In this document: positions 1 through 5,850 of the stretch, piece by piece
How positions within the stretch are numbered: position 1 is the stretch's first letter
Layout of the letters: each line of letters opens with the position of its first letter
DNA from: Aphodousia sp048520025
Lineage (GTDB): Bacteria > Pseudomonadota > Gammaproteobacteria > Burkholderiales > Burkholderiaceae_F
Direction: 5' to 3'
Length of the DNA: 13,788 bases
NCBI GenBank assembly: GCA_048520025.1
Contig: DBFZTP010000072.1
Location: 1-13,788, forward strand
Program-made: the position numbers and the translations under genes
Notes under the pieces: model-generated
The model's input: the letters and a program-made list of their open reading frames with translations, nothing else
Told to the model about the DNA's origin: nothing
Database searches by the model: none

Positions 1-122
1 ATTTTGAAAATGTTTCGTGTAAAAACACTCGATCATTTTCTTTTTTTCGTATTTTATGCGAAAATTGCAAACTTTCGGAGATCGATGTCGCTTTCTGTGA
101 TGATTTTGCGCCTCGATCAGAT

Positions 123-138
123 CGGTAATTCATTACCG
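123..138. repeat. 7-bp perfect inverted repeat upstream of rpsU
   Basis: CGGTAAT, a 2-nt centre and ATTACCG form a perfect dyad ending 31 nt before the rpsU start. A second small dyad, CGATC-A-GATCG, lies at 114-124 and overlaps it by two bases. It could be an operator or a leader hairpin for autoregulation of the cluster. No convincing -35/-10 pair could be placed around it, and no gene is supported in 1-169. Confidence 0.4.
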
Positions 139-169
139 CAACCACTATTATTGACAGGTAAGGTGCCTG

Positions 170-382
170 ATGCCCACTATTCGTGTTAAAGAAAACGAAC
201 CGTTTGAAACCGCCCTCCGCCGTTTCAAGCGTACGATTGAAAAGAGCGGTCTTTTGACCGAATTGCGTGCTCGTGAGTTCTATGAAAAGCCCACGGCCGA
301 ACGTAAGCGTAAGAAGGCTGCTGCCATCAAGCGTCACTACAAGCGCTTGCGCAGCCAAATGCTCCCGAAGAAGCTCTACTAA
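170..382 (+). CDS. rpsU: 30S ribosomal protein S21
   Basis: Small-subunit ribosomal protein S21, needed for efficient initiation on mRNAs through the anti-Shine-Dalgarno region of 16S rRNA. The 70-residue product matches the family's usual length. It begins MPTIRVKENEPFE and has the family pattern of an early acidic/aromatic stretch (ALRRFKR), then REFYEKPT, then a very basic tail (RKRKKAAAIKRHYKR). The start is the ATG after TAAGGTG, with AAGG 6 nt upstream. It heads the conserved rpsU-yqeY-dnaG-rpoD cluster. Codon use is strongly biased (mostly CGT/AAG), as expected for high expression. Two hairpins follow the gene, so most transcripts probably end before yqeY. Confidence 0.97.
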   Translation: MPTIRVKENEPFETALRRFKRTIEKSGLLTELRAREFYEKPTAERKRKKAAAIKRHYKRLRSQMLPKKLY

Positions 383-397
383 TTTCTCGGAAAAATA

Positions 398-424
398 GAG
401 TGTCAAACACGTGACACTCGTTTT
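398..424 (+). terminator. Terminator-like hairpin just after rpsU
   Basis: An 8-bp perfect stem (GAGTGTCA at 398-405, TGACACTC at 412-419) with a 6-nt loop is followed by G and a four-T run. It begins 15 nt after the rpsU stop. The short T-run makes it a weaker terminator than the next hairpin; it may also be a 3'-end stabilising or processing structure. Confidence 0.5.
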
Positions 425-458
425 GACAAGGAGAGCTTAATCGCTCTTCGTCAGAATT

Positions 459-507
459 ACGCGTGCAAATCTCTACTTTTCAAGAGTCTTGCACGCGTTA
501 TTTTTTT
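459..507 (+). terminator. Intrinsic terminator between rpsU and yqeY
   Basis: ACGCGTGCAA (459-468) pairs with TTGCACGCGT (489-498). An inner CTCT/AGAG helix sits across a small internal loop, and the stem is followed by TA and seven Ts (501-507). It ends 17 nt before the yqeY ATG, so yqeY would be reached by read-through. This resembles the attenuating terminator known between rpsU and dnaG in E. coli. Confidence 0.8.
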
Positions 508-523
508 CTATAAAGGTTTCATC

Positions 524-970
524 ATGACGATTAAAGAACAAATTACGGCTGATATGAAGGCCGCTATGAAGGCTAAGGACATGGGCCGCTTGGGTGCCAT
601 CCGTTTGTTGATGGCTGCCATCAAGCAAAAAGAAGTTGACGAACGCGTTGAAATGGATGATGCTCAAATCACGGCAGTAATCGCTAAGCTCGTTAAGCAA
701 CGTCATGACTCCATCGAGCAATACACGGCGGCCAATCGTGCTGACTTGGCAGAAAAAGAACAAGCAGAAATCGATGTTTTGTCCTGCTATTTGCCCAAAC
801 CCTTGACCGAAGCTGAAATCGAACAAATGATCGAAGAGGCGATTGCCGCTTCCGGTTTGTCCGGGATGGCTGCCATGGGTAAGGTCATGGGTATGCTCAA
901 GCCCAAGTTAACGGGTCGTGCCGATATGGGTAAGGTGAGCGCTTTAATTAAGCAAAAGTTAACGGCTTAA
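524..970 (+). CDS. yqeY: GatB/YqeY domain-containing protein
   Basis: A 148-residue cytosolic protein of the YqeY family, related to the C-terminal tRNA-binding domain of the amidotransferase subunit GatB. Its exact role is not established; an RNA- or tRNA-related role is assumed from the GatB relationship. Family hallmarks seen are the start TIKEQITADMKAAMKAKD, a helical middle around RLLMAAIKQKEVDER, the segment LSCYLPKPLTEAEIE, and the C-terminal block with MGKVMGMLKPKLTGRADMGKV (about residues 122-142). The start is the ATG 7 nt after TAAAGG. Its place between rpsU and dnaG is the usual arrangement in many beta-proteobacteria. Hairpin terminators flank it on both sides. Confidence 0.93.
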   Translation: MTIKEQITADMKAAMKAKDMGRLGAIRLLMAAIKQKEVDERVEMDDAQITAVIAKLVKQRHDSIEQYTAANRADLAEKEQAEIDVLSCYLPKPLTEAEIEQMIEEAIAASGLSGMAAMGKVMGMLKPKLTGRADMGKVSALIKQKLTA

Positions 971-981
971 TTTGAGAAAAT

Positions 982-1007
982 AGGGCCGATTTTTCCGGCC
1001 CTTTTTT
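982..1007 (+). terminator. Intrinsic terminator between yqeY and dnaG
   Basis: AGGGCCG (982-988) pairs with CGGCCCT (996-1002) across a 7-nt loop and runs directly into six Ts (1002-1007). The dnaG Shine-Dalgarno AAGAAGG starts only about 8 nt later. Primase expression therefore probably depends on read-through past this hairpin, consistent with the low DnaG levels known from E. coli. Confidence 0.8.
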
Positions 1008-1029
1008 GTACGACAAGAAGGAAAAAGAC

Positions 1030-2937
1030 GTGATTCCTGAGAGTTTTATTGAAGAGGTACTCTCTCGCACCGACATTGTTCAAGTGATCGGTCGCTATGT
1101 GAAGTTGCAACACAAGGGCACCAACTGGCTTGCCTGTTGTCCTTTTCATAAGGAGAAAACACCGTCCTTTGCCGTTAACCAACAAAAGCAATTTTTTAAA
1201 TGCTTCGGTTGCGGTGAACACGGCACGGCCATTTCCTTTTTGATGAAGTACAAAGGTCTATCGTTTCCGGAGGCCATCAAAGAGCTTGCCGATAATTTGG
1301 GACTGGAAGTCCCCGAAGACAAGCAAGAAAAAGCTCGCCAAGCCAAGGCAAAAAGTTTAACGGACTTCTTAGAAGCTGCCGCCGGTTTTTATCATCAAAA
1401 TCTCTTTCATGATGTCAAAACCATTGAGTATCTCAAAGGACGTGGCATTACCGAAGAGACGGCCAAGAAATTCCAAATCGGATTTTCTCCTGATTCTTGG
1501 CACGGCTTAAAAGAGATTTTCCCTGACCTCTTTTACGATGAAGCAAAACTTGAAGAGTGCGGCTTAATCATCGTAAAAGATGACAAGCGCTATGACCGAT
1601 TCCGCAATCGTGTCATGTTCCCGATTCGTAATCCCCGAGGCAAGGTGATCGGTTTTGGTGCGCGCACGATGGTGCCGGGTGAAGAACCCAAGTACCTTAA
1701 CTCGCCTGAAACCCCTGTTTACCACAAGGGACTTGAACTCTACGGCCTTTATGAGGCAAGAGACTCTATCCACAAGAAAGGGCGTGCCATTGTCTGCGAA
1801 GGCTACATGGATGTGATTCAGCTCTCGCAAGCAGGGTTTACGGAGTCGGTGGCAGCGTTGGGGACGTCCATTACCTCTGAGCACGTTAAGCGTTTATTCC
1901 AACTGACCGACAGTGTTTACTTCTCTTTTGACGGTGATGCCGCAGGCTTTAAAGCCGCTCGTCGCGCCATGGAGTCAACACTTTCGATTATTTCCGAGAC
2001 GCAAACCGCCCACTTTGTCATGCTGCCTCAAGGCGAAGACCCAGATAGTTTGATTAAGACCCAAGGGGTGGAAGCTTTTGAGTCGCAACTCAACGCAGGC
2101 TTTGCACTTTCGAAATTCTTCGTCTTAGATATCGTTCGAGAGGTCACCAATGGGCGAGGTTTTAGAACGGCAGAAGAACGCGCTAAGGCGGTTGCCATCG
2201 CTAAACCGTTACTGTCTCGCATGAGCGCATTGGCGTTGCGCCAATTGTTGGTTCAAGAGTTAGCCGCTGCGATTCGTATGGAGCCGGGTGAATTGGCGGC
2301 CTTGTGTGGCATTGCTCTTGTTCAAGAAACGCCCGTTGTTCAAAAGACGCCCACCGGTTACGGTCGAGATTCTGTTCAAAGTCAACGTTGGCGTCGTACG
2401 CCTAAACCGGTGACGACGGGGCCTGTTTTCACCAATATTAAGCGCCGTCTTTTGCAGTGCTTTATAGCCAATCCTCAATGGCTTTTGAAGTACTCGGACT
2501 TAATAGCCGATGAGATGTTGGATACGGTTGATGAATGGGAAAGTGCCATTGTGAGACTTTGGCATTTAGCTCAATCTCATTTAACCGATGATGATGGCAA
2601 GGTGGTCGATGCTCGAATGAATAGCGGTTACTTACTTTCATTCTTGGATGATGATCCGATGCACGACACGATGTTGGCATTGGCCAGTCAAGAAGAGGAT
2701 TTGAAGACTGAGCCGGAAATCGCAGAATTCGAAATTAAATGCGCGTTTTTAAAGCTTGAAAAAGCCCAACTCGATGCCATGGTGATGGAATTGTTGGCTG
2801 CCGAAGAGCGAGGCGAGGTGATTGATTCGGATTATTTAGGTCGCCTTTTTAAACGACGTCAGCAAATTCACCAGTCTTTGATCGATGAGAGCTCTCAAGC
2901 GGTTGACTTTGCTTTAGACGCAAAAATCAATGGTTAG
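1030..2937 (+). CDS. dnaG: DNA primase
   Basis: Synthesises RNA primers at the replication fork, working with the DnaB helicase. The likely start is the GTG at 1030, giving MIPESFIEEVLSRTDIV, which matches the family N-terminus. AAGAAGG lies about 8 nt upstream. A TTG eight codons earlier lies inside the upstream terminator's T-run and is unlikely. The 635-residue product has the CHC2 zinc-binding domain with C37, H40, C58 and C61 (CPFH and CFGCG). The catalytic TOPRIM core has E257 in CEGYMDV and the metal-binding DGD at 301-303. A divergent C-terminal helicase-binding region covers about 430-635 and is somewhat longer than the E. coli one. No truncation or missing catalytic residue is seen. 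A terminator follows at once. Confidence 0.97.
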   Translation: MIPESFIEEVLSRTDIVQVIGRYVKLQHKGTNWLACCPFHKEKTPSFAVNQQKQFFKCFGCGEHGTAISFLMKYKGLSFPEAIKELADNLGLEVPEDKQEKARQAKAKSLTDFLEAAAGFYHQNLFHDVKTIEYLKGRGITEETAKKFQIGFSPDSWHGLKEIFPDLFYDEAKLEECGLIIVKDDKRYDRFRNRVMFPIRNPRGKVIGFGARTMVPGEEPKYLNSPETPVYHKGLELYGLYEARDSIHKKGRAIVCEGYMDVIQLSQAGFTESVAALGTSITSEHVKRLFQLTDSVYFSFDGDAAGFKAARRAMESTLSIISETQTAHFVMLPQGEDPDSLIKTQGVEAFESQLNAGFALSKFFVLDIVREVTNGRGFRTAEERAKAVAIAKPLLSRMSALALRQLLVQELAAAIRMEPGELAALCGIALVQETPVVQKTPTGYGRDSVQSQRWRRTPKPVTTGPVFTNIKRRLLQCFIANPQWLLKYSDLIADEMLDTVDEWESAIVRLWHLAQSHLTDDDGKVVDARMNSGYLLSFLDDDPMHDTMLALASQEEDLKTEPEIAEFEIKCAFLKLEKAQLDAMVMELLAAEERGEVIDSDYLGRLFKRRQQIHQSLIDESSQAVDFALDAKING

Positions 2938-2943
2938 AACAAC

Positions 2944-2973
2944 AAAAAACTCAGCTTTAAGGCTGGGTTTTTT
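2944..2973 (+). terminator. Intrinsic terminator after dnaG
   Basis: An A-run plus CTCAGC (2944-2955) pairs with GCTGGG plus six Ts (2962-2973), with one G-U pair and a 6-nt loop, starting 7 nt after the dnaG stop. It separates dnaG from the first sigma gene, so rpoD should have its own promoter. Confidence 0.8.
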
Positions 2974-3000
2974 CATAGGTTTTTTCGCTTTAATGATAAT
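2972..3000 (+). promoter_or_regulatory. Candidate sigma70-type promoter for the first rpoD
   Basis: TTCATA (2972-2977, 4/6 to TTGACA), a 17-bp spacer and GATAAT (2995-3000, 5/6 to TATAAT). It sits directly after the dnaG terminator and would give a leader of about 340 nt. Found by eye only. Confidence 0.4.
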
Positions 3001-3047
3001 GCAGGAATATCTTTTGTTACTTTCCCAAATATTTTATTTTCAAACAG

Positions 3048-3053
3048 TATAAT
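3048..3053 (+). promoter_or_regulatory. Perfect TATAAT -10 element upstream of the first rpoD
   Basis: A consensus -10 hexamer in an AT-rich stretch, but no good -35 hexamer lies 15-19 bp upstream and there is no extended TG. It would give a leader near 290 nt. It may be an alternative promoter, or chance in AT-rich DNA. Confidence 0.35.
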
Positions 3054-3348
3054 GAAAAAGTTTTTCGCATAATGCGACCGACATATAGACGCATAACATC
3101 GGCTATTTTTTGACGGGTGTCGGCATTTATTAAGTCGTTTGGCAACGACGGATAGAAACTGTAGCGATTAAGGTGTAAATCAGAATGATTTGCTAAAAAG
3201 CCTATGCTGCAGGGGTCAAAGTGAACCCAAAAAGCCTCTGAGAGTTCAGCGGTTTTTCCTATTTTTAGATTTGAGCTTTTATCGATAGCTCAATATCTCG
3301 ACGATTTACTTAAGCTTTGCGCTTGGGGACATTTGGGTAGACAGACAA
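3054..3348 (+). promoter_or_regulatory. Long non-coding leader of the first rpoD
   Basis: No convincing gene lies in the 411 bases between dnaG and rpoD. Structured elements seen are: CGCAT-A-ATGCG (3066-3076); a distant 6-bp pairing of CCGACA (3078-3083) with TGTCGG (3118-3123); and a 7-bp hairpin with arms TTGAGCT (3271-3277) and AGCTCAA (3287-3293) and a 9-nt loop. Together they suggest a folded 5' UTR, but no known riboswitch class was recognised. Confidence 0.4.
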
Positions 3349-5355
3349 ATGGTTAAAGAAGATATTTCCACTTCCGTTTGCGAGCAAGCGGACGATGATC
3401 GGGAGTTGTTAAACGATGCAACGATTGCGATCGTATTCGATAAGCCCGGTGAGATTCGTGCGCCCGAGATCGAACGCTTGCCTGAGATGCGTCAATTGTC
3501 TTCCAAGACGATCAAACTCACTCAACAGCTTTTCCAAGAAAATGACGAAGCCGATCGCAAGCTTCGTGCATTGATTACGCTGGCGAAAAAGCGTGGTCAT
3601 GTCACCTATCAAGAACTCCTCGAAGTCATCCCCTCCGACAAGCAAGATGACGAGGAAACCCTTGCCCAACTTGAGCACGCCTTTGGTTTTTTAGGGATTC
3701 CTGTTTTAGAAAAAGCGCCAGCCGAAGATGAAATCTTATTGGTCGACTCACCGTTGGCTTTGGTTCAAGATGATGAAGAAGATGAAGAAGACGTCTTATC
3801 GTTAGTTGAAAGTGATGTGGCTCGCACGTCAGATCCCATGAGTATGTATACGCGTGAAATGGGAACGGTACCGCTTTTGACGCGTGAAGATGAAGTGGCT
3901 ATCAGTCGAGAAATCGAACAGGGTTACCAAGACATGATGGACGCCATTGCGCACTGTCCTGTCGCTATCCGTGCATTAATTGACATGGGGCACACGCTAT
4001 CTGACGGTCATGTCGGTGTTGAGGCCATTGTTGATGGGATTGAGTCTATCGAAGAAATTCTCCCGAGTGACGAAGAAGAAACCCTTACGGATTTGGACGA
4101 TGGCATCGAAGAGTTTGCCATTGGTGCTTCAGGAATGACCTCTGAGCAACTCCGAGCACTCAAGGATCAAACCTTAGAGATTCTTTCAACCTGTGAGTGT
4201 TATTACGATCAGATGATGTTGCTCGATGCTTCTTCTGAAGAATTTAAACAGCTCGAAGTGGCGATCGGTGAATTGTTGGTGCCTGTGCGTTTTACGGCTC
4301 CGACCGTCAGAACGCTTTCGGATCTTATGCACGATAAGGCTGAAGAGTACCGCCGCATTGAGGCAAGAGCCAGAGAGATTTTGATTGATCAGTGTGGTTT
4401 GTCTGAAGAAAAGTTTGACACCTTCTATCAAAAAGAAGCCATGACGGCACAAGCGGTAGAAGCGCTTTTGTCGACGACGGCTATTGCTCTAGGGGCGCAG
4501 AAAAAGGCTCGTACAAAACTCAAGCCCCTTACCGAACAATATCAAGTGCTTTTAAATGAAACGCGCTTGCCGTATCCGGCCATGAAGCACGTTTATATGC
4601 AAATGTGCCAAGCTGAAAAGCGTGTGCATGAAGCTAAGGCGCAAATGATTAGCGCTAATTTGCGTTTGGTGATTTCTATTGCAAAGCACTACTTAAACCG
4701 TGGTTTGCAATTCTTGGATTTGATTCAAGAGGGCAATATTGGTTTGATGAAAGCGGTTGAAAAATTTGAATACCGTCGCGGTTATAAATTCTCAACCTAT
4801 GCCACTTGGTGGATTCGTCAAGCCATCACGCGTTCCATTGCCGATCTTGGGCGCACCATTCGTATTCCTGTGCACATGGTGGAAACGCTTCACAAGATTA
4901 ATCGTTTGACGCACGAGTACCAATTGGAAAACCAAGGTCGCGAGCCTAGTGTCGAGTGGCTGGCTCAAGAGGTGGACATGAGTGTGGCGCGCGTGAAAAC
5001 CATTTTGTTGGCACGCCGTGAGCCCGTCTCGGTCGATACGCCGATTGGAGACGATGAAGACTCTCACTTGGTGGACTTTATCGAGGATAAGCTTTCTCAA
5101 ACGCCTCTGGAGGCTGCACAAGAAGAGAACTTAAAAAATATTATCCATGAGGTGCTCTCCACGCTCTCGCCTCGCGAAGCCAAGGTCTTGATGTTGCGCT
5201 ACGGCATTGACACCAACACCGAACACACGCTTGAGGAGCTTGGACAACAGTTTGTGGTAACGCGCGAACGTATTCGTCAAATCGAAGCTAAAGCGTTACG
5301 CAAACTTCGTCACCCGAGTCGAGCCAATAAACTTCGTAGCTTTTTAAACGAATAA
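3349..5355 (+). CDS. rpoD: RNA polymerase primary sigma factor RpoD (canonical copy)
   Basis: Directs RNA polymerase to housekeeping promoters. The 668-residue product has region 1.1 (about 70-122), an acidic linker, region 1.2 (about 160-192, with MYTREMGTVPLLTRE), a large non-conserved insert, region 2 (from about 433), region 3 and region 4. Residues known to matter in E. coli sigma70 are retained: the melting pair W487-W488; the -10 readers Q491 and T494; the core-binding stretch LQFLDLIQEGN; the sigma finger DDEDSHL (568-574); and the -35 helix TRERIRQIEAK (638-648). The tail RKLRHPSR is also conserved. Only a weak GGGTAG precedes the ATG, but a later start would remove region 1.1. It uses more mixed Arg and Leu codons than the second copy. 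No terminator was found downstream, so read-through into the next sigma gene is possible. Confidence 0.95.
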   Translation: MVKEDISTSVCEQADDDRELLNDATIAIVFDKPGEIRAPEIERLPEMRQLSSKTIKLTQQLFQENDEADRKLRALITLAKKRGHVTYQELLEVIPSDKQDDEETLAQLEHAFGFLGIPVLEKAPAEDEILLVDSPLALVQDDEEDEEDVLSLVESDVARTSDPMSMYTREMGTVPLLTREDEVAISREIEQGYQDMMDAIAHCPVAIRALIDMGHTLSDGHVGVEAIVDGIESIEEILPSDEEETLTDLDDGIEEFAIGASGMTSEQLRALKDQTLEILSTCECYYDQMMLLDASSEEFKQLEVAIGELLVPVRFTAPTVRTLSDLMHDKAEEYRRIEARAREILIDQCGLSEEKFDTFYQKEAMTAQAVEALLSTTAIALGAQKKARTKLKPLTEQYQVLLNETRLPYPAMKHVYMQMCQAEKRVHEAKAQMISANLRLVISIAKHYLNRGLQFLDLIQEGNIGLMKAVEKFEYRRGYKFSTYATWWIRQAITRSIADLGRTIRIPVHMVETLHKINRLTHEYQLENQGREPSVEWLAQEVDMSVARVKTILLARREPVSVDTPIGDDEDSHLVDFIEDKLSQTPLEAAQEENLKNIIHEVLSTLSPREAKVLMLRYGIDTNTEHTLEELGQQFVVTRERIRQIEAKALRKLRHPSRANKLRSFLNE

Positions 5356-5378
5356 CCCTCTTCTCCAATCTAATAGTT

Positions 5379-5392
5379 TTGATTTAAATCAA
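5379..5392. promoter_or_regulatory. Perfect FNR-type binding site upstream of the second sigma gene
   Basis: TTGATTTAAATCAA is a perfect 14-bp palindrome and matches the FNR/ANR consensus TTGAT-N4-ATCAA at every fixed position. It lies 23 nt after the stop of the first rpoD. Its centre (5385.5) is about 41 bp upstream of the start point expected from the -10 at 5414-5419, the standard spacing for class II activation. It implies oxygen-responsive control. The regulator gene itself is not in the window. Confidence 0.7.
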
Positions 5393-5413
5393 ATGTTTGA
5401 TTGGGAATTGAAA

Positions 5414-5419
5414 AATAAT
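5414..5419 (+). promoter_or_regulatory. Candidate -10 element of an FNR-activated promoter
   Basis: AATAAT (5/6 to TATAAT) predicts transcription from about 5426-5427. Its -35 position overlaps the downstream edge of the FNR site and has no good hexamer of its own, as expected for an activator-dependent promoter. A competing pair is TTGAAA (5408-5413), a 17-bp spacer and TAAATT (5431-5436). Confidence 0.5.
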
Positions 5420-5606
5420 TTCCCCGACTGTAAATTAATCGTGTATCTTGATTAGCTTGCGGTCGGTGGGTCTTTCGTCTTTTTAGACGATCTTTGGCGT
5501 TTCTGCTCTCTTTTTATCTCAACCGATCTCAAAGATATTTCTCATTGTGCCGTTTTTTTATAAGGACAATGTTCGTTATTGACTGCGTACGTGTTAGAGG
5601 CAGTCG

Positions 5607-5756
5607 ATGACAAAGAAGGCCTTTAAGGGCTTTCACGATTTTTCAACGATTCATCTTTATTCTGACTTTTTGAGCCCCACCACCGACTTTTGCGGGCTTT
5701 TGAGGCTATTGCCTACGACCACAACGAATAAAGAGGGGCTGTTGAATGAGGAATAG
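5607..5756 (+). CDS. Possible 49-residue small ORF in the second sigma leader
   Basis: A short ORF beginning MTKKAFKGFHDF, with AGAGG 6 nt before its ATG. Its start overlaps the stop of the upstream 13-codon ORF (ATGA), and its end overlaps the next small ORF. I do not recognise the peptide, and it has no clear membrane segment or motif. It could be a leader peptide coupled to sigma translation, or chance. Support is limited to the ribosome binding site and the overlaps. Confidence 0.2.
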   Translation: MTKKAFKGFHDFSTIHLYSDFLSPTTDFCGLLRLLPTTTTNKEGLLNEE

Positions 5757-5829
5757 ACGTATTTCGAAAAGGAAGTGCGTACGAATTGAAATAGTGTCTG
5801 GTTTGAAATTGGTAGAAATTTCGAACTAG
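5746..5829 (+). CDS. Possible 27-residue basic small ORF before the second sigma gene
   Basis: It begins MRNRRISKRKCVRIE, rich in Arg and Lys, with a strong AGAGGGG sequence 7 nt before the ATG. It overlaps the 49-residue ORF and stops 22 nt before the sigma ATG. The peptide is not recognised. A leader-peptide role is possible; a chance ORF is equally credible without conservation data. Confidence 0.2.
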   Translation: MRNRRISKRKCVRIEIVSGLKLVEISN

Positions 5830-5850
5830 GGACTCTTTTGTGATTAAAAA

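Larger units (their letters stand above)
5427..5850 (+). promoter_or_regulatory. Long leader of the second sigma gene with hairpins and short ORFs
   Basis: About 425 nt lie between the predicted start point and the sigma ATG, with no established gene. Elements seen: a 6-bp hairpin TCGTCT-TTTT-AGACGA (5475-5490); and a hairpin of 5543-5551 with 5564-5571 (one bulged G), whose 3' arm covers the AAGGA and ATG of a 13-codon ORF at 5569-5610. Overlapping 49-, 27- and 4-codon ORFs follow and reach the sigma start. The layout suggests post-transcriptional or translational control. No known riboswitch or leader-peptide family was recognised. Confidence 0.4.

Noticed and set aside
17..48. GTGT-AAAA-ACAC followed by a T-run as a terminator of an upstream gene
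   Set aside because: The stem is only 4 bp and the T-run is more than 10 nt away, so it is too weak to support.
151..156. TTGACA just before rpsU as a promoter
   Set aside because: A -10 at the right distance would fall inside the rpsU coding sequence and none is visible.
4..189. A 61-codon plus-strand ORF before rpsU
   Set aside because: It overlaps the rpsU start, has no ribosome binding site and its residue make-up looks like translated AT-rich non-coding DNA.
423..428. TTGACA after rpsU as a -35 for yqeY
   Set aside because: No -10 hexamer lies 15-19 bp downstream, and the sequence falls between two terminator hairpins.
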